From positions 47,764 through 111,763 of the forward strand of contig NZ_LQPE01000166.1 of NCBI RefSeq assembly GCF_002101735.1: a DNA stretch of 64,000 nt. Reading direction: 5' to 3'. The DNA comes from Mycobacterium kyorinense. GTDB taxonomy: Bacteria > Actinomycetota > Actinomycetes > Mycobacteriales > Mycobacteriaceae. The notes under the pieces were generated by a model that ran no database searches, was not told the origin of the DNA, and saw nothing but the letters and a program-made list of their open reading frames with translations. Shown piece after piece: positions 1 through 9,704 of the stretch; positions within the stretch are counted from its first letter, which is position 1, and every line of letters starts with the position of its first letter. The translations under genes were made by a program, and so were the position numbers.

Positions 1-834
1 TCGATCCAGTGCAGCTTCTTGTCGTCGACCGGAATCGCGTCATAGATCGCCTGTACGTCCTCGGGGCGGGTCATCGTGTCGTGATGAACCTGCGCCACCA
101 GCGTCGGGATGTGAATCGACTTGGCGTATTCGATCGGGGACTGTTCGGACAGATGGAAGCCGGTCCGCTCGTGGACAGCCTTGTCGAACTTCTCGTAGCC
201 GTCGGGAATGTTGTTGGCCTTGACGAATTCCTCGATGATCGGATTCGCCGACACCGGCTGCAGCAGGACCAGCGACTTGATGTGCTCGAACTCTTCCGGG
301 TGCTTGGCCATCGCTATACACGTCGAGTCTCCGCCCAAGCACACGCTGAGCAGGAAGGTGGTCATCGAGGCGGTGTCGGGCCGCGACTTGGCGTAGCGCA
401 CCGACCCGATCACGTCGCGATACTCGAGCAAACCGATTCCGGCGGTGCCGCCGTTTCGTGATCCGCTCAGCCCGTGGTTGCTCATGTCGTAGCACAAAAT
501 GTTGTAGCCGGCGTCATGCAGCGCCTTGTACTCGGGCAGGAAGTTCACCTCGAACCCGCCCAGGCCACCGAACTCCGGCAGGTGACCGGGATAGCCGTAC
601 CGATTGCCGGGTAGGAAGTGGTTGTGGATGATCAGCTTTGTCCGAATCGGCCGGGATGAACCACCCTTCGAGTGGAACGCCGTCCATCGACGGAAAGAAC
701 ACCTCTTCGTACTCGAGACCTACCTCGCCGGGACGACGCAGGACCGGCGCGCGCCGCCCGGCCGTCGTGCCCGTGACCCACATGTCCACGAAACCATCGA
801 ATGCTGCTTGAGCTTGTTGGTCTTCGTTCGGCAT
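1..834 (-). pseudogene. Frameshifted alpha/beta hydrolase, cut by window edge
   Basis: Two reading frames on the minus strand join into one alpha/beta hydrolase. The first frame starts at 834 (MPNEDQQAQAAFDGF) and carries EVFFPSMDGVPLEGWFIPAD. After a DSDK stretch the homology shifts frame to LIIHNHFLPGNRYGYPGH and continues through LSVCLGGDST to the window edge. The shift lies at the TTT run at 637-639 (AAA on the coding strand); removing one A restores a continuous protein. The nucleophile elbow appears to be Cys (S-V-C-L-G-G) rather than Ser, as in dienelactone-hydrolase-like enzymes. The C-terminus lies outside the window. It is transcribed away from the XRE regulator at 974, a plausible controller. 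A sequencing error could also explain a single-base shift in a homopolymer, so pseudogene status is provisional. Confidence 0.7.
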
Positions 835-973
835 ACCAGCGACCTCCTCGGTATGGAATAAATGTGCTTGCCACGTCGACGCTATGCACGCGCCACCCGC
901 AAAGGCAGGTGCTGGTTATAGGGGTATCGGCGGTCCCTGCCTGAGGCTCGGCATTTTGCCTACTGTTGTTCTC

Positions 974-1867
974 ATGGACGTCGGCAAGGACATCAAGGGC
1001 TTCTTGATGAGCCGGCGCGCGCGAATCACGCCCGAGCAGGTGGGGCTGCCGTCGGGTCGGCGACGGCGCGTTCCCGGATTGCGTCGTGAGGAAGTCGCGC
1101 AGCTGGCCGGCGTGAGCATCGAGTACTACACACAGATCGAACGCGGGCATGTCTCCGGCGTCTCCGACGAGGTGCTCGATGCCGTCGCCCGAGCGTTACG
1201 CCTCACCGAGGCGGAGGCAACGCACCTGTTCGACCTCGCCCGCGCCGCCACAGCCAAGCCTGGCAAGACCCGGTCGCCGCGCCGGGCGGACCGAGCGGTC
1301 CCCGGCGGGGTGCAGGCGTTGCTGGACAGCATGGTCACCGCGCCGGCGGTGGTGATCAACGGCCACCTCGACATCGTCGCCGCCAACACGCTCGGGCGGG
1401 CGTTGTATGCGCCGGTCTTCGACCGAGGAAACACCACACCGAACCTGGCCCGGTTCGTCTTCTTTGACGCTTCAGCCGATCAGGTCTTTCCCGAGTGGAG
1501 CATGATGGCCGACGATGTCGTTGCGCTGCTGCGGGCTGAGGCCGCGCGCTCGCCTCACTCGCCGGCCGTCACCGGACTGGTCGGCGAACTCGCTACCCGC
1601 AGTGAGCAATTCCGCACCAGGTGGGCAGCCCACAACGTCAAAGCACATCGTCACGGCGTCAAGCGATTCCGGCATTCCGATGTCGGCGAACTGTCGCTGA
1701 CCTACAACGTCTTCGACATCACCGCCGCGGGCGGGCTGTCGTTGATCGGCTACACCGCTGAACCGCACTCACGATCCGAACAAGCGCTTCGCCTACTCGC
1801 CAGCTGGACCGCCACCGACCATCACGTCACCGACGTGGTTGACGGCGCATCCACCGCAACCGAATAA
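974..1867 (+). CDS. XRE-family regulator with MmyB-type ligand-binding domain
   Basis: The protein has about 297 residues. An N-terminal helix-turn-helix (VPGLRREEVAQLAGVSIEYY, then TQIERGHVSGVSDEVLDAVARAL) is followed by a roughly 180-residue C-terminal domain containing VVINGHLDIVAANTLGRALY and ending in SEQALRLLASW. This order is typical of actinobacterial MmyB-like regulators. I chose ATG 974 because family members begin just before the GKDIKGFLMSRRARITPE segment; the longer frame upstream is not conserved in character. It is divergent from the broken hydrolase at 1-834, with a 139-bp shared promoter region, so it probably controls that gene. The ligand is unknown. Confidence 0.85.
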   Translation: MDVGKDIKGFLMSRRARITPEQVGLPSGRRRRVPGLRREEVAQLAGVSIEYYTQIERGHVSGVSDEVLDAVARALRLTEAEATHLFDLARAATAKPGKTRSPRRADRAVPGGVQALLDSMVTAPAVVINGHLDIVAANTLGRALYAPVFDRGNTTPNLARFVFFDASADQVFPEWSMMADDVVALLRAEAARSPHSPAVTGLVGELATRSEQFRTRWAAHNVKAHRHGVKRFRHSDVGELSLTYNVFDITAAGGLSLIGYTAEPHSRSEQALRLLASWTATDHHVTDVVDGASTATE

Positions 1868-1870
1868 CGG

Positions 1871-3319
1871 TCAACCAGTCTGTGGAGACTTCACTTTCTC
1901 CAGCGCGACCGGCGGAACGTACAGTCCTTCGAGCGTGCGGTGCCACCATGCCCGCTCCCGCATCAGCTCGCTCGCCGTGGTGAACCGGTAGCGGTAAAGC
2001 TGGGCCCGCACGAAGTTCGGCGGCGAATCCGGGAAAGGATTGCGCCGCAGCAGTCTTAGCGTTGGCGGGTCGTTTTGCAGCAGGCGCACCAGGAAACCTC
2101 GCAGCCACGGATAGGCGTAATGCGGGGAGATGGCCGCAAACCACATCAGCCAATCCAGCCGCAGGTGATAGGGCGCCCATTGTCGCGGCAGTCGGCGCAC
2201 CGGGCCCGGCTTGCCTTTGAATTCGTATTCCTTCCACACCGTCTGCTCGGTGATCGTCGGCTCGTCGGTACCCTCGATCACCACCTCCCGGCGGACCCGG
2301 CCGATGCTGCCGAACGCACCGTAGGTGTTGATCAGATGAAATGGGTTGAACGACATGTTCATCCGCTGCCGTCGCGAGAGCATGTTGCGCACCGGCCAGT
2401 AGCTCAAGAACACCGACACGACGGCGAAGGCGATCACGAGCACCGCGAACCAGGTCGGCGGCTCGGTCATCGTCGGCTGCTGCGGAATCGCTAGCACCGC
2501 CGACGCCGACGATGCGTCGATCACACTGCAACCCAACAGGATTGTCAGCCAATTGAGCCAGGCGAAATTGCCGGACGCCACCAGCCACAGCTGGGTGATG
2601 ACGACGATCGCGCCCGCGACGCTCGCCACCGGCTGCGGCGCGAACAACCCGAACGGCACGACGAGTTGCGCAAAGTGATTGCCCGCCACCTCGATTCGGT
2701 GCAGCGGCTTGGGCAGGTGATGGAAGAACCAGCTCAACGGCCCCGGCATCGGTTGGGTCTCATGGTGGTAGTACAGGCAGGTCAGGTCGCGCCAGCACCG
2801 ATCGCCGCGCAGTTTGATCAGCCCCGCGCCGAACTCGAGCCGAAACAGCAGCAGCCGGGCCAGCCACATCGTCACCACCGGCGGGGCCACACGCTCGTTG
2901 CCGAGGAAGATCGCCAAGAAGCCCGTCTCCAACAGCAGCGACTCCCAGCCGAACGAATACCAGGTCTGCCCTACGTTGACGATCGACAGATAGAGCACCC
3001 ACAGCACCAGCCACATCAGCATCGCCACCCAGAGCGGCACCAATCCGGCCGCACCGGCGACGATCGCCACGGACAGCGCCGCGCCGAACCAGGCGACGGC
3101 GGCGAAAAGCCGATCGGAGTAGCGGAAATGGAAGATGCTCGGCAGTTCCCGGAAACTCACTCGGCTCACGAATTGCGGCACCGGTAGCATCCCGTGCTCG
3201 CCGATCAACGCGCGGAACTGCCGGGCAGCGGCGACGAACGCGATCAAGTAGACGGCTGCGATACCGCGCTCCAGTACCAGCCTGCCCAGCCAATATTCGG
3301 GTGCGCTAAACCATCCCAT
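1871..3319 (-). CDS. Lipase maturation factor family membrane protein (Rv0235c-like)
   Basis: This 482-residue multi-spanning membrane protein begins MGWFSAPEYWLGRLVLERG. The body has several hydrophobic helices, and the C-terminal half carries the family pattern WKEYEFKGKPG and PRQWAPYHLRLDWLMWFAA with NPFPDSPPNFVRAQLYRYRF. These are the marks of the lipase maturation factor family (LMF1/LMF2-like), in which the eukaryotic members help fold lipases in the ER. Its bacterial role is not established. Length and position next to aftD match M. tuberculosis Rv0235c. It is on the same strand as aftD, 40 bp downstream, so co-transcription is likely. Confidence 0.85.
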   Translation of the reverse strand: MGWFSAPEYWLGRLVLERGIAAVYLIAFVAAARQFRALIGEHGMLPVPQFVSRVSFRELPSIFHFRYSDRLFAAVAWFGAALSVAIVAGAAGLVPLWVAMLMWLVLWVLYLSIVNVGQTWYSFGWESLLLETGFLAIFLGNERVAPPVVTMWLARLLLFRLEFGAGLIKLRGDRCWRDLTCLYYHHETQPMPGPLSWFFHHLPKPLHRIEVAGNHFAQLVVPFGLFAPQPVASVAGAIVVITQLWLVASGNFAWLNWLTILLGCSVIDASSASAVLAIPQQPTMTEPPTWFAVLVIAFAVVSVFLSYWPVRNMLSRRQRMNMSFNPFHLINTYGAFGSIGRVRREVVIEGTDEPTITEQTVWKEYEFKGKPGPVRRLPRQWAPYHLRLDWLMWFAAISPHYAYPWLRGFLVRLLQNDPPTLRLLRRNPFPDSPPNFVRAQLYRYRFTTASELMRERAWWHRTLEGLYVPPVALEKVKSPQTG

Positions 3320-3359
3320 TGTCCGGAGCTCCTCGGACGGTGGACTTCCATTGTCTCGC

Positions 3360-6300
3360 TTACCCCGGTTCGCGTGGGCGCAATACCACCACCGACGTCA
3401 TTACTGCGGCCAGTGAAATCAACGCCAGCAGTTGCACCACGGCCGAATGCCCGGCGTAACCGTCGACCGACCGCCAGGGATGCCGGGACAAGGCGGCACC
3501 GGCCAGGATCATTCCAGCCGCACTCAACCCGACGGTAGTTCGGTGTTGCGGCCGCCATTGCAGCCCAAGGAAGGCCGCGAATACCAGGACACCGGTTACG
3601 CCCGCGATCACCGCCCCGGCCGCCAGCACCGCAACGGCAGCCCACCGGCCGGGTGCCCACGGCTGCGCGGGTGGATCATCGGGGGGGCGCCGACGCCCAC
3701 GCCACAACGCCATCAGCACAAGCAGCGGTAGCAGAGCAAGGCCGCCGGCCAGCCCGATCCGATACGCCGTGTTGGGCGCGAAGGTCAGCGTGATGATGCC
3801 GGAGGTTCCGGCGGGCACCACCCAGCCCTGCTGCCAGCCGTTGACGGCGACCGGGTTCAGCCGGGCTCCGGTGTCGGTACGCGCCACCCAGCCGCGATTG
3901 ATGCTTTCCGGCACCACCAGCAGCCGTGCCGTCGGCGCTTCGGCTACCCGCACCTCCCGACGCGCCGGACCCCATGCCGTGGTTTCGGCGGGAACCGTTG
4001 GGACACTAGCTAATTCGGTGCTCCTGGTGAGTTGGGCGCCGTCGACGACGAACTGTTCGCCGGGGCTGATCAACAGCTCCTGCTGACCGGCCGGCAACGA
4101 GATCGGTTCACGCTCACACGGTTGGGCGGCCACCGGCTCGCCGTCGAGCAGCGCGCCGACCGTGGCCTTGATCGACGTATGCACGAACCGTCCCGCGATC
4201 GCAATGACGGGGCCGCCGCTGCAGTCAACGGTGACTTCACGGGAGCGATTGTGGGCGGCGTCGGCGGCCGCGACCGGTTTGCCGTCGCTGCCGAGCACCG
4301 CGATCTCGGCCAGCCCCGGTGGTTTGAGTTGGTCGAAGCCCAGCGCGGTGCGGTCGATCACGTCGGCCCAGTCGAGCAGGCTGACCTTGACGGTGTCGGT
4401 GACCCGCGGTTTCAGCGGCACAGTCTGCGGGGCGCCGTCGCCGGATTTCAGCTCGCGGGTCTGAGGGCCGTCGCCCAAGTCGACCGCGACCATGCTCGGA
4501 TGCGCCGGCACTGCCGAACCGCTAGGGGTGAGCCGTAATCCGGTCACCTCGGCGGGACGAGGCAGGGTCACGGTCAGCGTCGGAGGCGTCTTGTGCTGCA
4601 CCACCCGCTGCGGCGCCGTCCACGCGGTCGCCGGATCGCCGTCGGTAGCCGCATACGCCGAACCCAAGACGTCGACCAGGTCGGAGTCGCCACGCGCCCG
4701 GGCCGTGTCCGGCGCCGCGATCAGGTCGGCCAGTTTCGGCCCCTGCCGGGCCCGCACCCACACCGTCGGCGTCACCGACACCGGGCCCGGCACGCTCAGC
4801 GTGCGGCTGAACGTGGCCGGCGTTTCCGGCGCAAGCGCCATCGACGCCGCGCAGCGCATGTCGTCGGGACCGCGGGCGCAGCCCGGCCGACCCAGCATCT
4901 CCGAACCCAGATCCCATCCCGCCACCGCGGCGCCGGCCGGCGGCGCCGGAACCCGCACGGTGTGCCGCAGGTCGATCGGGTGGGCGAAGCCGGACGCGTC
5001 GTACTGAGTGATCGACAAGTCGGTGATGCCGAACTGCACACCCGCGGACCCGTCGCTGGTGCCGATCGCCGTGACCCGCACCCATGGAGTTTCGCCGTAG
5101 GGCAGCGCCGCGCTGAGTGGCTTGCCGGCCTCGTCGAACCGCAGCGTGGTGGTGCCGTTGACGGTTTCGATCTGGATGCGCCGGATCTGGGCGCCGACGG
5201 CGGTCGCGCTCGGTGTGAGCGTGATGACGCCGTTGGTCACCGGGTGGTCGAAGTCCACCTGCAGCCATTGCCCGACCGCGGACTGCAGCCCGTTGGAGAC
5301 CCACGCGGTCGCCGGGTCCCCGTCGATCGCGGCCGCGGGTGAGGCAGCCGGCGCGACGTCGGGCAGCGCGGTGGCATCCGATGACGAGCTCGACACCGTC
5401 AGCCGCCCGCCGGTCCAGCCGCCGTAGACGGTATCCGCGCCCGGGCTCGGGTAGTCCGGCACCCGGTTGAAGGTGTGGCGGGCATCGCCTGCGGCGCGGA
5501 TCGCCGACGAGTGGTGGTCGACGCGGCCGTAGTCGGTCTCCCGCGCGACCGGGGTGTCGCTGACGGTCACTACGGGTACCGGCAGGCCGGCGCGCTGCGC
5601 GTCGCCGGTCAGCAGCACCGGCCCCAGCGCCGGCCGACCGAGCAGGCGCCGCCGTTCGTCGAGGCGCAACAGCACCTCGGGACCGCCGTCGACGCGGGGC
5701 ACCCGGTCGATGTCTGCGAGGTAGGGGGCGCCCGGATTCCCGGCGGCGGCGCCGACCCGGTAGATCTCCACCGCGGGATACCGCGGCCGCAGTTCGCTGT
5801 CGCTGACAAACCCCGGCACCGGGCCCGGCCCCACCGGCGCCCCGAACTGGGCCACCTTCTCCAGCCGCGGCGACCCGGTAATCGCGCGGTGCACCAGGAT
5901 CGGGCGGGCCGAGCGCGACGTGTCGGGATCCAAGTCGTTGCGCAGTACGACGTACGAAATGCCTTGCCGGACAAGAGTATCCGCCAGGCCTGCGGACGGC
6001 TGACCGGCGGCGAGCAGCCGCTGCACGGAGTCCAGCGCGCGGATGGTCTGCGGCGGGGTCAGCGGAATGGAATCGCGCACTCCCCAGGAGCTGTCGCCCA
6101 GCACCTGCAGCGGCTCGTCGTGGCTGGTGCCCCACACCTGGGTGGCGAACGGCGCGCCGGGCACCACCAGCACCCGCCCGCCGGTGTTGTGCTGGTCGAG
6201 CCAGTCGGCGGCGTCGTGCCAATACTGAGGTATCGCGCGGAACGCGCCGGGCGGGGCGAGCCGGCCGGTCCACGCCAGCGACGTGCTGACCATCAGCGCG

Positions 6301-7592
6301 ATCAGCACGACGATCCCGGCCGCGACGCGCCGGTCGCGTTCCGGATGGTCGAACGCGCGGAGCCACACCGACGCCGGCGCGCTGCCCGGCAGCGGCACCC
6401 GGCTCAGCAACTGCGCCAAACCGAGCACCAGCGGGATCCGGATCAGCGATTCCAGCTTGTGCACATTGCGCAGCGGCGCGCCGCCGGCGTCCAAGAATGC
6501 CTGCACGTGGTGGGCCAGCGGCGACCCCAGCCCGCCGGAGTAGCCGGCGGCGATCAGCACCACCCCGGCCAGCAGCATCGTCACCAGCCGACCGCGGGCG
6601 GGCATGCCGGACATCGCGAGGCCGGCCAGCCCGGCCGCGGCGACCAGGCTGGTGGCCAGGATGGCGACGGTGCCGGTGACCAGCGGCGCGCCCGCGGTGG
6701 CGTTGGGCGCCACGAACGGTGTCCAGCTTTCGGTGCCGCGCAGCACTTCCACCAGCGACGACCATTGCGTGGTCACGCCGGAGGATTCGATGAAGTCCAG
6801 AAACGGCGGGCTGATCCGGGCCATCAGGACCAGCGCCACCAGCCACCACGTCATCGCCAGCGTCAGCGCCAGCAGCCACCATCCCGTGTAGCGCCACCAC
6901 AACCGGTTCGGCCGGTGACAGGCCCACCAGATCACCGCCGGCAGGCACCCCGCCAGCGTCGCGATCGCGTTGACCGCGCCCATCAGCGCTACCGCCAGCC
7001 CCGCCTGGCCCGCCAGCCGTCGCACCGACCGGTCGGCCTCGGCCCGCAGCGCCAGGATCGTCGGCAGCAGCACCCAGGGCGCCAGCATGATCGGCAACGT
7101 TTCGGACGAGATCGACCCCAGAGTGGTCAGCACCCGCGGAGAGAGCGCGAACGCCGTCGCGGCAATCGCTCGGGACGTCGGGCTGCCGATGCCCAGTGCC
7201 TCGGCGACCCGCAGCAACCCCCAGAAGCCGACCGTGAGCAGCAGCGCCCACCAGAGCCGCTGGGTCACCCAGCCGGGCACACCCAGCAGGTGCCCGGCCA
7301 GGAAGAACGAGCCGTGCGGGAAAAGGTAGCCATACGCCTGGTTTTGCGCCTGGCCGAACGGCAGCTCGCTGTTCCACAGATTGGTGGCACGGGCCAGGAA
7401 CCGCAGCGGGTTTGCGGTGAGGTCGAGTTTGGTGTCGGGGGAGATCTGTCCCGGCGCCTGGACGAAGCTCAGGGTCAGCGCCACCGCCCCGACCAACCAC
7501 AGCCAACGGCGAGAAAGCGGTGTCACAGCGGGCGAGGCGGCCTCGGCCGAAACGGCCGGCACCGCCGGGTTAGGTGCGGTTGCCGTACTCAA
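3360..7592 (-). CDS. aftD: Alpha-(1->3)-arabinofuranosyltransferase AftD
   Basis: This very large GT-C membrane glycosyltransferase has 1410 residues. AftD adds alpha-1,3-linked arabinofuranose branches to arabinogalactan and lipoarabinomannan using decaprenyl-phospho-arabinose. The N-terminal third has many transmembrane helices and, after the first helix, the acidic pair in ISPDTKLDLTANP expected in the first periplasmic loop of GT-C enzymes. The long periplasmic part contains two discoidin/carbohydrate-binding-like segments, each with a DGDPATAW motif. Transmembrane segments return at the C-terminus. The start is a TTG at 7592; the small gene ahead of it ends at 7570, so the reading frames overlap by 23 bp and translation is probably coupled. 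Length and context match M. tuberculosis Rv0236c. Confidence 0.93.
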   Translation of the reverse strand: MSTATAPNPAVPAVSAEAASPAVTPLSRRWLWLVGAVALTLSFVQAPGQISPDTKLDLTANPLRFLARATNLWNSELPFGQAQNQAYGYLFPHGSFFLAGHLLGVPGWVTQRLWWALLLTVGFWGLLRVAEALGIGSPTSRAIAATAFALSPRVLTTLGSISSETLPIMLAPWVLLPTILALRAEADRSVRRLAGQAGLAVALMGAVNAIATLAGCLPAVIWWACHRPNRLWWRYTGWWLLALTLAMTWWLVALVLMARISPPFLDFIESSGVTTQWSSLVEVLRGTESWTPFVAPNATAGAPLVTGTVAILATSLVAAAGLAGLAMSGMPARGRLVTMLLAGVVLIAAGYSGGLGSPLAHHVQAFLDAGGAPLRNVHKLESLIRIPLVLGLAQLLSRVPLPGSAPASVWLRAFDHPERDRRVAAGIVVLIALMVSTSLAWTGRLAPPGAFRAIPQYWHDAADWLDQHNTGGRVLVVPGAPFATQVWGTSHDEPLQVLGDSSWGVRDSIPLTPPQTIRALDSVQRLLAAGQPSAGLADTLVRQGISYVVLRNDLDPDTSRSARPILVHRAITGSPRLEKVAQFGAPVGPGPVPGFVSDSELRPRYPAVEIYRVGAAAGNPGAPYLADIDRVPRVDGGPEVLLRLDERRRLLGRPALGPVLLTGDAQRAGLPVPVVTVSDTPVARETDYGRVDHHSSAIRAAGDARHTFNRVPDYPSPGADTVYGGWTGGRLTVSSSSSDATALPDVAPAASPAAAIDGDPATAWVSNGLQSAVGQWLQVDFDHPVTNGVITLTPSATAVGAQIRRIQIETVNGTTTLRFDEAGKPLSAALPYGETPWVRVTAIGTSDGSAGVQFGITDLSITQYDASGFAHPIDLRHTVRVPAPPAGAAVAGWDLGSEMLGRPGCARGPDDMRCAASMALAPETPATFSRTLSVPGPVSVTPTVWVRARQGPKLADLIAAPDTARARGDSDLVDVLGSAYAATDGDPATAWTAPQRVVQHKTPPTLTVTLPRPAEVTGLRLTPSGSAVPAHPSMVAVDLGDGPQTRELKSGDGAPQTVPLKPRVTDTVKVSLLDWADVIDRTALGFDQLKPPGLAEIAVLGSDGKPVAAADAAHNRSREVTVDCSGGPVIAIAGRFVHTSIKATVGALLDGEPVAAQPCEREPISLPAGQQELLISPGEQFVVDGAQLTRSTELASVPTVPAETTAWGPARREVRVAEAPTARLLVVPESINRGWVARTDTGARLNPVAVNGWQQGWVVPAGTSGIITLTFAPNTAYRIGLAGGLALLPLLVLMALWRGRRRPPDDPPAQPWAPGRWAAVAVLAAGAVIAGVTGVLVFAAFLGLQWRPQHRTTVGLSAAGMILAGAALSRHPWRSVDGYAGHSAVVQLLALISLAAVMTSVVVLRPREPG

Positions 7593-7743
7593 CCCGGTTG
7601 AGCACCGACGACTGCGGGTCGCCGCCCGGCAGTGGCGGCTTGGTGTCTTGCTGCACCATCAAGGTGATCCCGAAGATCGCGGCGGCGCCCAGCAGCAGAC
7701 CGACCACAATGCTGGCTGCGGCGGGCGCAACGAACCGGTTCAT
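7570..7743 (-). CDS. Small secreted/membrane protein ahead of aftD (Rv0236A-like)
   Basis: This 57-residue protein starts at ATG 7743 (MNRFVAPAAASIVVGLLLGA) and ends in VLNRVEYGNRT. It has one N-terminal hydrophobic helix (about residues 8-30), then a short polar tail with QQDTKPPLPGGDPQSS, so it is either a signal-anchored single-pass protein or a short secreted peptide. Its frame runs 23 bp into aftD, which it precedes, suggesting translational coupling. M. tuberculosis has a small gene, Rv0236A, in the same place. Its function is unknown; the conserved linkage suggests a link to AftD or arabinan assembly, which is inference. Confidence 0.8.
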   Translation of the reverse strand: MNRFVAPAAASIVVGLLLGAAAIFGITLMVQQDTKPPLPGGDPQSSVLNRVEYGNRT

Positions 7744-7883
7744 CCGGAAACTCCTCGAAATAGCTGGGCAGGGCAGTCACCAAACCTAGTCGCCCAACCT
7801 AGCAGAGCATTCGCTGCCGGCATGGTCGACGGCAACCGGTGTCCACCCCGCAGCGCGGATCGGCGCCGTGACAGCATGGCCCG

Positions 7884-9017
7884 ATGGCCTTTTCACGCGT
7901 CCTGGCAGTGCTTGCCGTGGTGTCGGCGATGGTTGCCGCATGCGGCCACCACACCAAACCATCCGGCGCGCCGTCGAGCTCGGCCGCCGGTCAACCGCCT
8001 GCCTGCGGGGACCCCGCCGCTGGCCTGTCGGCCCGCGACAAGCTGGCCCAGCTGCTGATGGTGGGGGTCCGCAACGCCGCCGACGCCAAGGCCGTGGTCA
8101 CGGACCACCACGTCGGCGGCATCTTCATCGGCAGCTGGACCGACCTGTCCATGTTCACCGACGGCTCGCTGAGCGGCATTACCGGAGCCGCGCGCTCGCT
8201 GCCGCTGGCGATCAGCGTCGACGAGGAGGGCGGCCGGGTGTCCCGGCTCTCGTCGCTCATCGGCACGGCGCCGTCGGCGCGCGTGCTGGCGCAGACCCAC
8301 ACCCCCGACGAGGTCTACGCGATGGCGCTCGAGCGCGGCCACAAGATGCGCGGCCTGGGCATCACCATCGACTTCGCTCCGGTGGTCGACGTCACCGACG
8401 CCGCGGACGACACCGTGATCGGCGATCGGTCGTTCGGCTCGGATCCGGCGGTGGTCACCGACTATGCCGGCGCATACGCGCGCGGGCTGCGCGATGCCGG
8501 ACTGCTGCCGGTGCTCAAGCATTTCCCGGGCCACGGGCACGGCTCGGGCGACTCGCACACCGGCGGGGTGATCACTCCGCCGCTGGACCAGCTGCAGGAC
8601 GACGACCTGGTGCCCTACCGGACGCTGGTCAGCGCGTCGCCGGTCGGGGTGATGATCGGTCACTTGCAGGTTCCCGGCCTGACCGGCGACCAGCCGGCCA
8701 GCTTGAGCCCTGCCGCGGTGCAATTGCTGCGCGACGGGCGCGGCTACGGCGCGCCGCCCTTCGACGGGCCGGTGTTCAGCGATGACCTGTCCAGCATGGC
8801 CGCGATCAACGAACGATACGGGGTGCCCGACGCCGCGTTGCGCGCTCTGCAGGCCGGCAGCGACGTCGCGCTGTGGGTCACCACCGACGAGGTGCCCGCC
8901 GTGCTGGACCGGCTCGAGAAGGCGTTGGCGGCGGGCGAGTTGGCCCAGCCGGCCGTCGACGCCTCGCTGCATCGGATCGCGGCGATGAAGAAGTCGTCGC
9001 CCGGATGCGGCAAGTAG
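7884..9017 (+). CDS. lpqI: Lipoprotein beta-N-acetylglucosaminidase LpqI (GH3)
   Basis: This 377-residue glycoside hydrolase family 3 protein has a lipoprotein signal peptide: a hydrophobic stretch ends in the lipobox V-A-A-C, with the modified Cys at residue 20. The GH3 fold shows SVDEEGGRVSRL, the KHFPGHG signature (about residue 212, followed by GDSHTG carrying the family's acid/base His) and the nucleophile region FSDDLSSMAAI (Asp about 300). Mycobacterial LpqI removes N-acetylglucosamine from peptidoglycan-derived muropeptides during wall recycling. It acts on the outer face of the membrane. It stands alone between divergent aftD and the downstream TetR gene at 9073. Confidence 0.93.
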   Translation: MAFSRVLAVLAVVSAMVAACGHHTKPSGAPSSSAAGQPPACGDPAAGLSARDKLAQLLMVGVRNAADAKAVVTDHHVGGIFIGSWTDLSMFTDGSLSGITGAARSLPLAISVDEEGGRVSRLSSLIGTAPSARVLAQTHTPDEVYAMALERGHKMRGLGITIDFAPVVDVTDAADDTVIGDRSFGSDPAVVTDYAGAYARGLRDAGLLPVLKHFPGHGHGSGDSHTGGVITPPLDQLQDDDLVPYRTLVSASPVGVMIGHLQVPGLTGDQPASLSPAAVQLLRDGRGYGAPPFDGPVFSDDLSSMAAINERYGVPDAALRALQAGSDVALWVTTDEVPAVLDRLEKALAAGELAQPAVDASLHRIAAMKKSSPGCGK

Positions 9018-9072
9018 ACCGCACGCATTGCTTACCCTGGAGTCAGATAACTCGGTAGGTGAAGGACAGTCC

Positions 9073-9684
9073 ATGGCAGGTGGTACCAAGCGGTTACCGC
9101 GTGCTGTCCGCGAGCAGCAGATGCTCGACGCCGCCGTGCAGATGTTCTCGATCAACGGCTACCACGAGACCTCGATGGACGCCATCGCCGCCAAGGCCGA
9201 GATCTCCAAACCGATGCTGTATCTGTACTACGGCTCCAAGGAAGAACTGTTCGGCGCCTGCCTGGACCGCGAGCTGTCCCGGTTCATCGACGGCGTACGC
9301 GAAGACATCGACCTTGAGCAAAGCCCAAAGGACTTGCTGCGCAACACCATTGTGTCTTTTCTGCGCTACATCGACGCCAACCGCGCATCGTGGATCGTGA
9401 TGTATACCCAGGCGACTAGTTCGCAGGCGTTCGCGCACACCGTGCGCGAGGGTCGCGAACGGATCATCGCCCTGGTCGCCCGTCTGCTCGAGGCGGGAAC
9501 TCGAAACCCCGAGCCGGGCACCGACTTCGAGATGATGGCGGTGGCGCTGGTGGGGGCCGGCGAGGCGATCGCCACCAGGCTCAGCACCGGCGACACCGAC
9601 GTCGACGAGGCGGCCGAGCTGATGATCAACCTGTTCTGGCGCGGCCTGAAAGGCACACCCACCGAAATCACCACCAGCACTTAG
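9073..9684 (+). CDS. TetR-family regulator (Rv0238-like)
   Basis: The 203-residue protein has a TetR DNA-binding domain: REQQMLDAAVQMFSINGYHE followed by TSMDAIAAKAEISKPMLYLY. The C-terminal ligand domain contains WIVMYTQATSSQAFAHTVREG. I chose ATG 9073, preceded by GAAGGAC, over the longer in-frame start at 9028 because family members start shortly before the HTH. It is convergent with htdX, 20 bp away. It may control the nearby lipid genes, but nothing in the sequence proves this. Confidence 0.85.
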   Translation: MAGGTKRLPRAVREQQMLDAAVQMFSINGYHETSMDAIAAKAEISKPMLYLYYGSKEELFGACLDRELSRFIDGVREDIDLEQSPKDLLRNTIVSFLRYIDANRASWIVMYTQATSSQAFAHTVREGRERIIALVARLLEAGTRNPEPGTDFEMMAVALVGAGEAIATRLSTGDTDVDEAAELMINLFWRGLKGTPTEITTST

Positions 9685-9704
9685 TCTCGACATCACCGCG
9701 ACAC

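Noticed and set aside
4522..7506. 994-codon open frame in another minus-strand frame of aftD
   Set aside because: Composition is Arg/Gly/Ala-rich without domains; the overlapping frame encodes a full AftD.
5475..7601. Long 708-codon open frame on the plus strand inside aftD
   Set aside because: It is antisense to aftD, very rich in Arg/Gln/His/Pro with no domain pattern, the usual GC-rich shadow.
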